The position numbers and the translations under genes were made by a program. Source: Halapricum desulfuricans (GTDB lineage Archaea > Halobacteriota > Halobacteria > Halobacteriales > Haloarculaceae). From it: a DNA stretch of 64,000 nt. How positions within the stretch are numbered: position 1 is the stretch's first letter; each line of letters starts with the position of its first letter. The stretch covers positions 310,001 to 374,000 of the forward strand of contig NZ_CP064787.1 in NCBI RefSeq assembly GCF_017094505.1, in the 5' to 3' direction. Below are positions 16,534 through 25,098 of this stretch, in pieces. The notes under the pieces were generated by a model that saw only the letters and a list, made by a program, of their open reading frames with translations, was not told the DNA's origin and did no database searches.

Positions 16534-17661
16534 ATGGCATCAGTAACACTGGATAACGTGACGAAGGCGTACGGAGACGAGATTGCAGTCGAGGATATGA
16601 ATCTCGAAGTACGGGACGGCGAGTTCCTGACGCTCGTCGGCCCGTCCGGATGCGGGAAATCGACCACGATGGAGACGATCGCCGGGCTGACCCAGCCGAC
16701 GGAAGGGACAGTCTACATCGGCGATCGCGACGTGACCAATCTGCCGCCGAAAGACCGCGGGGTCGCGATGGTCTTCCAGAACATCGCGCTGTTCCCGCAC
16801 ATGGACGTCTACGACAACATCTCCTTCGGGCTCCGGCTACGCAAGTACGACCAGGACGAGATCGAACGGCGCGTCGATCGCGCAGCGGAGATCGTCCAGC
16901 TGGAGGGAATGCTTGACCGGATGCCCGAAGAGATGTCCGGTGGACAGCGCCAGCGCGTCGCGATCGCTCGCGCGATCGTTCGCGAACCGGACGTGTTCCT
17001 GATGGACGAGCCGCTGGCGAACCTGGACGCCGAACTGCGCATCCACATGCGCACCCAGCTTCAGCGGCTGCACCGCGAACTAGACACGACGGTCATCTAC
17101 GTCACCCACGATCAGGCGCAGGCGATGACGATGTCCGATCGAATCGCGGTCATCGACAACGGTCACCTCCAGCAGGTCGACCCGCCACTGACCTGTTACA
17201 ACGCGCCGGACAACCTGTTCGTCGCCAACTTCATCGGGTCGCCCTCGATGAACTTCTTCCACGGCTCGGTGACCGACGACGGGTTCGACTCGGAGTTCAT
17301 CGATGTCTTGTTCGACCCGGACGAGATCGGTGGGACTCCAGGACAGGAAACGACGCTCGGGATCCGGCCCGAAGACGTGTATCTGGAGCGCAATCGGGCA
17401 GAGGCGACCGATCCCTCGGAGACCATCAGAGCGCACATCGACGTCCTCGAGCCGATGGGTGACGAGGTGTTCACCTATCTGATCCTCGAAGAAGACGTCG
17501 AAGCCGCCGCCGAGGGGCGCGGTGAAGGACAGCTGTTGATGAGTCTCGATCCGCAGACTGACGTCGAAGAGGGACAGGCGGTCGATGTCGTCTTCGATCG
17601 TAGTGAGGCACACCTCTTTGACTCGGCGTCCGAAGAGGCGATCGCGCACAGTCTCGTCTGA
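16534..17661 (+). CDS. Sugar ABC transporter ATPase, MalK/UgpC-type
   Basis: 375 residues. Walker [10 protein letters not shown] (near 35), Q-loop in VFQNIALFPHM, signature MSGGQRQRV, Walker B VFLMDEPLANLD and the switch THDQAQAM are all intact. The C-terminal third (about 235-375) is the TOBE/OB-fold domain found in carbohydrate importers, with GIRPEDVYLE. It drives uptake with the two permeases upstream. The transporter genes are followed by a TrmB-type regulator with a 226-base spacer. Confidence 0.93.
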   Translation: MASVTLDNVTKAYGDEIAVEDMNLEVRDGEFLTLVGPSGCGKSTTMETIAGLTQPTEGTVYIGDRDVTNLPPKDRGVAMVFQNIALFPHMDVYDNISFGLRLRKYDQDEIERRVDRAAEIVQLEGMLDRMPEEMSGGQRQRVAIARAIVREPDVFLMDEPLANLDAELRIHMRTQLQRLHRELDTTVIYVTHDQAQAMTMSDRIAVIDNGHLQQVDPPLTCYNAPDNLFVANFIGSPSMNFFHGSVTDDGFDSEFIDVLFDPDEIGGTPGQETTLGIRPEDVYLERNRAEATDPSETIRAHIDVLEPMGDEVFTYLILEEDVEAAAEGRGEGQLLMSLDPQTDVEEGQAVDVVFDRSEAHLFDSASEEAIAHSLV

Positions 17662-17887
17662 TCGCCGGACCGATTTTCGGGTGCGATCGGCCGGCGTGGT
17701 CGATCGACCCGGAGCGGGCTACAGCAGCCGTCTCCGCTCCCGCCTTCCGCACGAACGCGCACGCGGAGCGAGCGGCCCGGTATCTGCCTGCTGTCACTGT
17801 AGTCTCAGGAGAGGACCGCCCCACCTGTCGTCGCTTGAGAGCCGTCGGACCGCCACATACCGATATCAAACCGAACGTGATCGACGC

Positions 17888-18934
17888 GTGAACGCATCAG
17901 AACTCGAATCGACCCTCGAGACTGCGGGATTCTCCCCCTATCAGGCCAGTGCGTACGTCGCACTGCTGGAATTGGGAGCAGCGACAGTGCCGGAAATCGC
18001 CGAAGAGAGCGGTGTTCCTGACTCCCGGCTGTACGACGTGTTGCGCTCGCTCGAGTCAGAGGGATACGTCGAGGTATACGAGCAGGAGTCGCTGCGGGCA
18101 CGGGTGTACGACCACGAGCGACTGCAAGAACGACTCCGGGAGCGAGCCGAACTGTTCTCCGACGCGCGTGACGAGATCGAACGACGCTGGGAAGCGCCGC
18201 CGATAGAGGAGACCGCCGTAAACGCCGTCAGGCGTTTCGAGACCGTCGTCGAGAGCGCGGCCGACGCCATCGCAACGGCCGACACGCAGGTCCAACTCGC
18301 AGTGGACCCCGAGCGATATCGCGAACTTCGGCCGGCCCTGCGGACTGCCCGGGAGAACGGAACGAGCGTCTATCTCGCGCTATCGACGCCCGACAGCGAG
18401 ACGCTGCCGGACCCGGAGTCGGTCGCGGCCGTCTGCACGGAGGCACGGCATCGGGCACTGCCGTCGCCGTTCGTGGCGATCGTCGATCGGTCGAAAGTGT
18501 ACTTCGCCCCGCATACCGATTCGGCAAACGAGTACGGGCTGATCGTCGACGATCGAACGCACGCCTACGTCCTCCACTGGTTTTTCCTGACGAGCCAGTG
18601 GGCAGTCTGGGATCCGATCGCCTCGAGCGAGCGGGCGAACGGGGAGTATATCGACGTCCGGTATCTCGTCGACGACCTCGAACCGCTGCTCGAGGACGGC
18701 AAAACGGTCCGCGTACACGTCGACGGAGCCGACACCGATACCGGCCAGCGACGATCCGTCGAGGGGGTCGTCCGTGATGTGGTCTATGAGAACGACAGCG
18801 ACGGCCCGACCGCGCGCGACGGCCGCGTCGCGCTCGAACTGGGCACAGACTCCGGAACGGTCGAAGTCGGCGGATGGGGGGCACTGGTCGAAGACATCGA
18901 GGCGCACCGGCTCCGGGTGGAGTCGGTCACGTGA
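17888..18934 (+). CDS. TrmB family sugar-responsive transcriptional regulator
   Basis: 348 residues from the GTG at 17888. The N-terminal 80 residues are a winged helix of the TrmB class (TLETAGFSPYQASAYVALLE, then VPDSRLYDVLRSLESEGYVE), followed by a coiled linker and a C-terminal ligand-binding domain with the pattern YGLIVDDRTHAYVLHWFF. In thermococci and Halobacterium, TrmB proteins sense sugars and control sugar transport and central metabolism. Its place right after the sugar importer suggests local control. The longer open frame upstream (from 17585) runs into the ATPase gene and is not real. TATA-like ATACCGATATCAAA lies 20-35 bases upstream. Confidence 0.88.
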   Translation: MNASELESTLETAGFSPYQASAYVALLELGAATVPEIAEESGVPDSRLYDVLRSLESEGYVEVYEQESLRARVYDHERLQERLRERAELFSDARDEIERRWEAPPIEETAVNAVRRFETVVESAADAIATADTQVQLAVDPERYRELRPALRTARENGTSVYLALSTPDSETLPDPESVAAVCTEARHRALPSPFVAIVDRSKVYFAPHTDSANEYGLIVDDRTHAYVLHWFFLTSQWAVWDPIASSERANGEYIDVRYLVDDLEPLLEDGKTVRVHVDGADTDTGQRRSVEGVVRDVVYENDSDGPTARDGRVALELGTDSGTVEVGGWGALVEDIEAHRLRVESVT

Positions 18935-19076
18935 GCACGACGCTGGCTACGGTTCGCAGACCGGTACGCGCTCGCCGCGTTTGTCGCGGACCCGGACAGT
19001 CACACGACTCGAGGCGGAACGTGGTCTCTCCGTCGAAAGATGCCCTCCGGTATCGAGCACTGCCGGAGTCGCGTCT

Positions 19077-19610
19077 CTAGTGTTCCGGCTCTTCGGCAGG
19101 GGCGAGCATGTCGTCGATCGTCAGAATGAGGCTGTTTCCCGTGTCGTCCTTTCCGTCAATCGTCCCGACAATCTGGAGTTTCGACAGCGGCGTCGGCCCG
19201 ACGGTGACCGTGTCCCCTTCATCGAACTCGCTGATCGAGCCCTGGAGCTTGATCTCCGCGCGACACTTTTCGGGGTGGTGGACGCTGGTCAGGTTGATTT
19301 CTTCGACGTTCGAGTGTTCGACTCGTTCGCCCTTGTGGAACAGGGGTACTTCGGCCGGTTGGTCCATCTCCTGGATCTGCAACGCGTCGTAGGCGTTTGC
19401 CGTCGGCTTGTACCCTCCTTTCGGTCCCGGTACCCCCTCGACCAACTGGAGCGCTTTGAGACTCTGCATCTGGTTTCGGATCGTCCCCGGGTTCCGGTCG
19501 ACCTTCTCCGCGATGTCCTCCCCTTTGACCGCGCTCTCGCGCTCGCGGTAGAGATTGACGAGCTCCTGAAGTATGTTCTTCTGACTCGGTGTCAATTCAA
19601 TTGATGACAT
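19077..19610 (-). CDS. Helix-turn-helix regulator with a C-terminal beta-rich domain
   Basis: 177 residues, a conserved haloarchaeal type. Residues 5-65 are a winged helix (LTPSQKNILQELVNLYRERE, VDRNPGTIRNQMQSLKALQL). The second half (about 90-175) is beta-rich, with VPLFHKGERVEHSNVEEINL and ISEFDEGDTVTVGPTPLSKL, and may be a small OB- or CBS-neighbour type sensing domain; the family is usually annotated only as a transcription regulator. Own promoter AT-rich at 19611-19640. No operon partner, so the targets are unknown. Confidence 0.72.
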   Translation of the reverse strand: MSSIELTPSQKNILQELVNLYRERESAVKGEDIAEKVDRNPGTIRNQMQSLKALQLVEGVPGPKGGYKPTANAYDALQIQEMDQPAEVPLFHKGERVEHSNVEEINLTSVHHPEKCRAEIKLQGSISEFDEGDTVTVGPTPLSKLQIVGTIDGKDDTGNSLILTIDDMLAPAEEPEH

Positions 19611-19743
19611 TACCGGTTTTTCGTTATAATACGACTTAAAGTCCCCGGTGGAGCGGCCGTCTCCTGGGAAATCCTGACTCTCCAGTTCGGCCGTTTGCTG
19701 GTCGCTGGACTCTCCGATGTCGCTGCCCTGCTGGGCTTCGGAT

Positions 19744-20120
19744 TCAACACCCTCTGACGATGAGACACAGGCCGGCCAGTATCGAGAACGTCCTCGGGGG
19801 GCTCACGACCGAAATGAAGCCGTCCGGCGACGCTGTCTCGCGTGCGAACGTATCGCCGTCCGCGACAACCGGCGCCGATCCGCCCGCAGAGCCGCGGTCG
19901 AACGACCAGTCCCCGGTAGCGAGTTCGGTCGCGTCGCTCAGCGATGCCTCGTTTTCCAGTGGGTGTCCCGTGTTCGCACCGTCGTGGCCGAACTGCGGCC
20001 ACGAACCGCTCTCCTCGCTCGCTGTGAGTCTCGTGGAGCGCTCTACGAGGCCCGCACCGCCGTGACCGAACCGAGCGCATGCAAGTAGCGCCGGCGCGTC
20101 GATGACACGCGCTCCGTCAT
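19744..20120 (-). pseudogene. Decayed PQQ-type beta-propeller protein gene
   Basis: The remnant of an exported beta-propeller protein of the PQQ-repeat (BamB-like) kind. An ATG at 20120 opens a twin-arginine-like signal (STRRRYLHALGSVTAV) that stops at 20043; shifting frame near 20060-20075 restores HGGAGLVERSTRLTASEESG and then the typical propeller opening SWPQFGHDGANTGH, followed by SFDRGSAGGSAPVVADGD. The frame ends at 19744 after unrelated sequence, whereas intact proteins have about 350-450 residues, so both a frameshift and a large 3' truncation have occurred. The rest of 19611-20349 holds only the promoters of the flanking genes. Confidence 0.7.
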
Positions 20121-20349
20121 CGGCCCACCACCGCACGGATGCTCTGTCGCGCTGTGTCTGTGAGTCCGTCCGCAAGCTGACCGGCCGTGTCTCCCCTCTT
20201 TTTCGACTGAGCGTATGAAACCCACTCCATCCACAACAGCGATCAGGTCAGGGTGACAGGTCCCGCGCTGGCCGGACAGATACGGGCGACTGCATGCCAT
20301 CGGTGACAATCCACACCCGTTAAGTTCGGTCGCTACGACGCCGCCGCTA

Positions 20350-20895
20350 ATGGACGTCATCGAGACAGTCGTCGTCGCGTTCTGGGCGATGCTACCCGCG
20401 TACGTGCCGAACAACGCGGCCGTCCTGTTCGGCGGCGGTCGACCGATAGACGGCGGTCGGACGTGGGGTGACAGTCGCCTGCTCGGGGACGGCAAGACCT
20501 GGCGCGGGACCGCCGGCGGGACCGCGACCGGCGTCGCGCTGGCGCTCGGACTGAACGCCGTCCGACCGACGGCGACGGACGCACTCGCCGTCTCCGTTCC
20601 CGAGTTCCCGATCGTCGCGGCCGTCACGCTCGCGGCCGGGGCGATGGTCGGCGACGTCACCGCCTCGTTCGTCAAGCGCCGCAGCGGCCGCGAACGCGGT
20701 GCGGCCTTCCCGGGGCTCGACCAGCTGGACTTCGTCGTCGGCGCGCTCGTCCCGACCGCAATCCTTGCACCCGGCTGGTTCGGAGAGACGTTCACCGTGC
20801 CCGTGCTCGCGGTCGTGCTCGTGATCACCCCGCTGTTGCACGTCGGGACGAACGTCGTCGCCTACTATCTGGGGCTGAAAGACGAGCCGTGGTGA
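20350..20895 (+). CDS. carS: CDP-archaeol synthase
   Basis: Transfers CMP from CTP to unsaturated archaetidic acid (2,3-di-geranylgeranyl-glyceryl phosphate), giving CDP-archaeol for polar lipid synthesis. 181 residues, with about five membrane helices. The family (CarS, former DUF46) is recognised by the N-terminal [20 protein letters not shown], the loop [10 protein letters not shown] and the C-terminal [21 protein letters not shown]-like TTAAG 26-30 bases before the ATG supports this start. The stop codon TGA is the first part of the palindromic repeat at 20895. Confidence 0.93.
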   Translation: MDVIETVVVAFWAMLPAYVPNNAAVLFGGGRPIDGGRTWGDSRLLGDGKTWRGTAGGTATGVALALGLNAVRPTATDALAVSVPEFPIVAAVTLAAGAMVGDVTASFVKRRSGRERGAAFPGLDQLDFVVGALVPTAILAPGWFGETFTVPVLAVVLVITPLLHVGTNVVAYYLGLKDEPW

Positions 20896-20971
20896 TACTG
20901 GTGGCGATACGTTCCTAAAGATATTCGGCACGTCGCCGAATGGTTTCGAGATGGTATCGCCACCAGTATGA
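20893..20971. repeat. Dispersed palindromic repeat, copy A
   Basis: Perfect 16-base arms ATACTGGTGGCGATAC (20895-20910) and GTATCGCCACCAGTAT (20954-20969) enclose a hairpin ATTCGGC/GCCGAAT (20923-20941). It begins at the carS stop codon (TGA, 20893-20895) and ends 42 bases before the hemC ATG. Copy B at 6679-6743 shares the arm, the inner hairpin and the joining sequence in the opposite direction. Probably a small mobile palindromic element or a repeated bidirectional terminator. Confidence 0.75.
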
Positions 20972-21012
20972 GACTGGAGGGCTTTTCACCCCCGACCGCC
21001 CAGAGACAGACA

Positions 21013-22116
21013 ATGAGCTCTCGCGACAGCACGCTCCGGCTTGCGACACGTGGTTCTGATCTCGCGCTTCGACAGGCGGCCACGGTGGCAGAGACACTGG
21101 AAGGGCGGCGACGGTCGGTCGAACTGGTCGAAGTCGAGACGACCGGCGACCAGATCCGCGACGAACTGATCCACCGATTGGGCAAGACGGGCGCGTTCGT
21201 CCGCGCGCTCGACGAGCGGGTGCTCGACGGTGAGGCCGACGCTGCCGTCCACTCACTGAAAGACGTCCCGACCGAGGGCGGCGAGGAGATGGTCGTCGCG
21301 GGCGTCCCCGAGCGGGGCCCCGCGGGCGACGTGCTGGTGACACCCGACGGGAAGGCCCTCGAGGAACTCCCCGAGGGCGCGACTGTCGGCACGTCCAGCC
21401 TCCGGCGCGAAGCGCAGTTGCGCGCCGAGCGGGCGGACCTGAACGTCGAACCGCTCCGCGGGAACGTCGACACCCGGATCGAGAAACTGCTGGCCCCGAC
21501 GCTCCAGCGCGAACATGCCGACCGAAGCGACGCCGAAAGCGAGCGCAAGGAGCGAGCGGACGACGAGGACTACGAACACCCCTACGACCGGACGGTCGAG
21601 GAGTGGTTCGACGACCTGGCCGAGATCGAGCGTCGCGCGCTCGAACGCGACGTGGAAATCGAGTACGACGCGATCGTGCTGGCGGCCGCGGGGCTGGAGC
21701 GACTCGGTCTGGATCACCACGTCTCGACGGTCGAACTCGATACCGACCGGTTCGTTCCCGCGCCCGGACAGGGAGCCATCGCGGTCACCGCGCCGGACGG
21801 CGAGACCGCCGATCGGATCAACGGGGCGATCGACCATCCGCCGACACGAGTCGCGACGACCGTCGAGCGGACCGTGCTGGCGACGCTGGGTGGCGGCTGT
21901 ATCGCGCCGATCGGCGTCCACGCGAGGGTCCAGGGCAGTACCGTCCGGACCACGGCGCGGGTACTGGCACGGGACGGCAGCGAGGAAGTCTCGGCCACGC
22001 GCGATCTGCCGATCCACCGCCATCCCGGCGCCGCCCGGGAGTTCGCCGAGGAGCTCCGCGAGCAGGGAGCGGCCGAACTGATCGAACAGGCCGTCGCGGA
22101 GGCAACGGACGAATGA
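21013..22116 (+). CDS. hemC: Hydroxymethylbilane synthase (porphobilinogen deaminase)
   Basis: Joins four porphobilinogen units into hydroxymethylbilane on a dipyrromethane cofactor. Start MSSRDSTLRLATRGS was chosen because LRLATRGSDLALRQA is the family's beginning. The catalytic aspartate lies in DAAVHSLKDVPT (near 80) and the cofactor cysteine is Cys296 in GGGCIAPIG. At 367 residues it is longer than the usual 300-320, because of an acidic, charged insertion around residues 165-205. It overlaps hemD by four bases, forming a heme operon. Confidence 0.95.
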   Translation: MSSRDSTLRLATRGSDLALRQAATVAETLEGRRRSVELVEVETTGDQIRDELIHRLGKTGAFVRALDERVLDGEADAAVHSLKDVPTEGGEEMVVAGVPERGPAGDVLVTPDGKALEELPEGATVGTSSLRREAQLRAERADLNVEPLRGNVDTRIEKLLAPTLQREHADRSDAESERKERADDEDYEHPYDRTVEEWFDDLAEIERRALERDVEIEYDAIVLAAAGLERLGLDHHVSTVELDTDRFVPAPGQGAIAVTAPDGETADRINGAIDHPPTRVATTVERTVLATLGGGCIAPIGVHARVQGSTVRTTARVLARDGSEEVSATRDLPIHRHPGAAREFAEELREQGAAELIEQAVAEATDE

Positions 22117-22850
22117 CGGCGAGCCCGCGCGTGGCCGTCTTCCGCCCCGACGACCAGCGCCTCGAGGCGGCCGTCGAACTGCTGGAATCGCTGGGCGCGA
22201 CGCCGGTCGCGGATCCGATGCTCGCGGTCGAGCCCGCCGGGTCGACGCCGCGCTCGGACGCCGACGCCGTCGTCTTCACGAGCACGACCGGCGTCGATCT
22301 CGTCGCCGACGCCGGCTGGACGCCCGGCGACGCGACCGTCTGTGCGATCGGCGAGACGACGGCCGGCGCGCTCCGGGACTCGGGGTTCGAGGTCGACGTC
22401 GTCCCCGAGACCTACACGTCGGCGGGCCTCGTCGAGGCGCTCGAAGGCGAGGTCGAGGGCGCGCGCGTCGAACTCGCCCGCAGCGACCACGGCAGTTCGG
22501 TGCTCGTCGAGGGGCTGTTCGGCGCCGGCGCGTACGTCCACGAGACCGTCCTCTATCGGCTGGTCCGGCCGGAGAGCGCTGGCGAGTCGGCCGAACTGGC
22601 CGCCGCGTGTGACCTCGACGCCGCGCTGTTCACCTCGTCGCTGACGGTCGAACACTTCCTGGAGGCGGCGGCCGACCGGGGCGTCCGCGGGGCAGCGACC
22701 GACGGGCTGAACGAGGCCGTCGTCGGCGCGATCGGGCCGCCGACAGCGCGGACCGCCGAATCGAACGGGATCGGCGTCGACGTCGTGCCCGAAACGGCCG
22801 ACTTCGAGCTGCTGGCTCGCGCAGTCCTCGAGCGACTCCAGTCGAACTAG
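22113..22850 (+). CDS. hemD: Uroporphyrinogen-III synthase
   Basis: Cyclises hydroxymethylbilane with inversion of ring D. 245 residues, typical length. HemD proteins diverge strongly, but the pattern is right: an N-terminal VAVFRPDDQRLEAAVELLES, the conserved turn DAVVFTSTTGVDLV, VCAIGETTAGALRDSGFEVD and the later ALFTSSLTVEHFLEA and AIGPPTARTAESNGI. The ATG overlaps the hemC stop. The pairing with hemC makes the call firm. Confidence 0.92.
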   Translation: MTASPRVAVFRPDDQRLEAAVELLESLGATPVADPMLAVEPAGSTPRSDADAVVFTSTTGVDLVADAGWTPGDATVCAIGETTAGALRDSGFEVDVVPETYTSAGLVEALEGEVEGARVELARSDHGSSVLVEGLFGAGAYVHETVLYRLVRPESAGESAELAAACDLDAALFTSSLTVEHFLEAAADRGVRGAATDGLNEAVVGAIGPPTARTAESNGIGVDVVPETADFELLARAVLERLQSN

Positions 22851-22891
22851 CTGGGGACGGTGTTTTTGTTCGGGGCGAGCCCACAACAGGT

Positions 22892-23092
22892 ATGGAACGC
22901 CTGAAGACGGTACGCGATCGGATCGCCGGTTCGCCGGTCGCACTGGCCGCGACAGTGATCGTCGTGCTGGGGGCGCTTGTGGCGCTGCTCGTCAGCCGGA
23001 TCGGCCCGCCGCCGCGAGAGGCGCTCTTCCCGACGGGAGTCGCCGTGTTCGTGCTCGTCCTGGCCGCGTACGACTGGTACGCGCGCCGGTAG
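22892..23092 (+). CDS. Small membrane protein in the heme cluster
   Basis: 66 residues with two hydrophobic stretches (about 14-33 and 42-60) separated by the loop SRIGPPPREALFPTG. It starts 41 bases after hemD and ends 77 bases before the oxidase gene, in the same direction. The block GTTTTTGTTC (22861-22870) about 25 bases before the ATG could be a weak promoter. Family not recognised. Position alone hints at a link with heme genes; no function is claimed. Confidence 0.65.
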   Translation: MERLKTVRDRIAGSPVALAATVIVVLGALVALLVSRIGPPPREALFPTGVAVFVLVLAAYDWYARR

Positions 23093-23169
23093 GATCTCGA
23101 CACACCGATATGTGTCGCCCACGCAGTGTCGGTACGAACACGGCGACCGACCACGGTCGCATCTGAACT

Positions 23170-24435
23170 ATGCATGTCGGTGTAATCGGCGCAGGGATCT
23201 CCGGTCTGGCAACGGCACACGAACTCCGCGAGCGCGGCGCGACCGTCGACGTCTTCGAGGCGGACGACGAGCCGGGCGGGATCGTCCGGTCGCGCCGAGT
23301 GGACGGACACGTCCTCGATCTCGGGCCACAGCGGTTGCGCGGCTCGAAACTGATCGAGGAGTGGCTTGCGGAGTTCGGCCTCCGCGAGCAGCGCTTTGAG
23401 GGCAACGACGACCAGCCGCTGTTCGTCCTCCGGGACGGGCGGTTGCGAGTCGCACCGCTGTCGATCCGTGAGGCGATCACGACCGATCTCATCTCCTGGC
23501 CCGGGAAGGCCCGGATCCTGGCCGAACCGCTGACCGGCCCGCCACAACCGGACGAGACCGTCGCGGACTTCTTCGCCCGGAAGTTCGGCAGCGAGGCCGA
23601 GCGGACGCTGTTCTCGCCGCTGTACACCGGGCTATACGGCGCGCACGCCGACGAGATGCTGGTCCGGCACTCGGTCGGCAAGGCGCTGCGAAAGCGCGGG
23701 ATCGACCGCTCGATCCTGCTCGCGGTCGCCCGGAAGCTCGTCGAGGGCGTCGACATTCCGCCGATCGTCTCGCTGGAGGACGGGCTCCAGGCGCTCCCGC
23801 GAGCGATCGCCGACCGCTACGCCGAGTCGATCCACCTCGAGACGCTCGTCGAAGCCGTCCACGGGGACGGCGACGGCTTCGATATCGTGACCGCCGACGG
23901 GTCGACGGCCGTCGATCGGGTCGTCGTCACCACGCCCGCACCGGTCGCGGCCGACCTGCTCGAACCGCTGGACGCGGACCTCGCAGACGTGCTCGGGAGA
24001 CTGACGTACAACCCGCTCGCCGTCGTCCACCTCGAGTCGAACTACGGCCGGGAGGGACACGGCTGTCAGATCCTCGACGGCGAGGGCTACGAGACGCTCG
24101 GGCTGACCTGGAACGCGAGCATGCTCGACCGGGACGGCGTGTACACCGCGTATCTCGGCGGGTCGCGCTCGCCCGAACTGCTCGAAGAGAGCGACGACCG
24201 GCTCGGTGAGCTGGCCGCCGAGGAGTTCGAGTCGATAACCGGCTTCTCGGCGCGGCCGTTGCACGTCGCGCGCTGGCGACCGGGGATGCCCGCCTACGAC
24301 GCGAGCTGGAACGCTCTCGATCGCGTCTCGTTCCCGGACGGTGTCCACGTCTGTGCGACCTACACCGAACGGGCCGGGATACCGGGACGGCTCCGGGACG
24401 CGAAACGGACAGCAGAAGCGATCGCCGGCGAGTGA
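23170..24435 (+). CDS. hemG: Protoporphyrinogen oxidase-like FAD enzyme
   Basis: 421 residues of the HemY-type (oxygen-dependent) protoporphyrinogen oxidase group of FAD amine oxidases. The N-terminal dinucleotide motif is VGVIGAGISGLATAHELRER, then DEPGGIVRS. Family segments include TVADFFARKFGSEAERTLFS, PLYTGLYGAHADEM and SLEDGLQALPRAIADRY, and the C-terminal flavin contact GIPGRLRDAKRTAEAI. Context with hemC and hemD supports a tetrapyrrole role. Coproporphyrinogen oxidase activity or another FAD desaturase role cannot be excluded. No membrane helices are evident. Confidence 0.82.
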   Translation: MHVGVIGAGISGLATAHELRERGATVDVFEADDEPGGIVRSRRVDGHVLDLGPQRLRGSKLIEEWLAEFGLREQRFEGNDDQPLFVLRDGRLRVAPLSIREAITTDLISWPGKARILAEPLTGPPQPDETVADFFARKFGSEAERTLFSPLYTGLYGAHADEMLVRHSVGKALRKRGIDRSILLAVARKLVEGVDIPPIVSLEDGLQALPRAIADRYAESIHLETLVEAVHGDGDGFDIVTADGSTAVDRVVVTTPAPVAADLLEPLDADLADVLGRLTYNPLAVVHLESNYGREGHGCQILDGEGYETLGLTWNASMLDRDGVYTAYLGGSRSPELLEESDDRLGELAAEEFESITGFSARPLHVARWRPGMPAYDASWNALDRVSFPDGVHVCATYTERAGIPGRLRDAKRTAEAIAGE

Positions 24436-24469
24436 TCGGCGAAAGAGGTGACGACGAGACGCGTGCCGA

Positions 24470-24943
24470 TCAGGCGTCCGGGCCGGTCCACTCCGCCAGC
24501 GTCGTGCTGCTGGTCGCGGCGGACCCTTCCCAGGTGAGTTTGATCGTCGCTTCGCTGAAGTCGATATTTTTCGAGATGTCGAGGGAGTCCGTGCTGTTCG
24601 ACACCTCGATGACGCTCCCGGCGCTCAGCTCCGATTGGGTCACGATGGTCGATACCTCGTGACGTCCGTTGACGTCTGATACATTCGCGCCGTTGACGAC
24701 GACCGTCAACTCCGAGGTATCGAGGCTGTCGCCCGACTCGTGTGTGAACGTGACCGCGTCCGAATTGCCGTCTGAGTAATCCGTCTCGAAGGCGGCCGTC
24801 GGCGGCGTAGACGTGCCCGTCTCGTCCCCGAACTGGAGGAAAAAGACAGCCGCCGTCGACGCGAGCAAAACGGTGATTGCGACCATCAGGATCACTCCGA
24901 TGACTGGTGAGACTGCTCTGTCGTCTGTCTGCAATTCGTGCAT
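24470..24943 (-). CDS. Type IV pilin-like protein
   Basis: 157 residues with the archaeal pilin N-terminal domain: MHELQTDDRAVSPVIGVILM, where a prepilin peptidase would cut in DDR-AVSP, followed by a hydrophobic helix to about residue 37 that forms the filament core. The remainder is a small acidic, threonine- and serine-rich beta domain with two N-glycosylation sequons (NVS, NST). No assembly ATPase lies next to it. It could be a subunit of adhesion pili assembled elsewhere. Start ATG at 24943 was chosen because the pilin motif begins there. Confidence 0.85.
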   Translation of the reverse strand: MHELQTDDRAVSPVIGVILMVAITVLLASTAAVFFLQFGDETGTSTPPTAAFETDYSDGNSDAVTFTHESGDSLDTSELTVVVNGANVSDVNGRHEVSTIVTQSELSAGSVIEVSNSTDSLDISKNIDFSEATIKLTWEGSAATSSTTLAEWTGPDA

Positions 24944-25098
24944 GCTTGCTCCCCCTGTGTGGGTGCACGAACCCGGTGTCGCACGGGCCCGACGGATCGC
25001 CCCACGAGCCCGTCGGCGTGCGAACCCCACCTGGTGCGTGCGCACTCGAATATTTCAAATAGTCACACTTAAATCTATCTGACTCTCCGGACACCGAG

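Noticed and set aside
18874-19080. Open frame across the end of the TrmB-type gene
   Set aside because: Arginine-rich shadow frame without start signals or conserved pattern.
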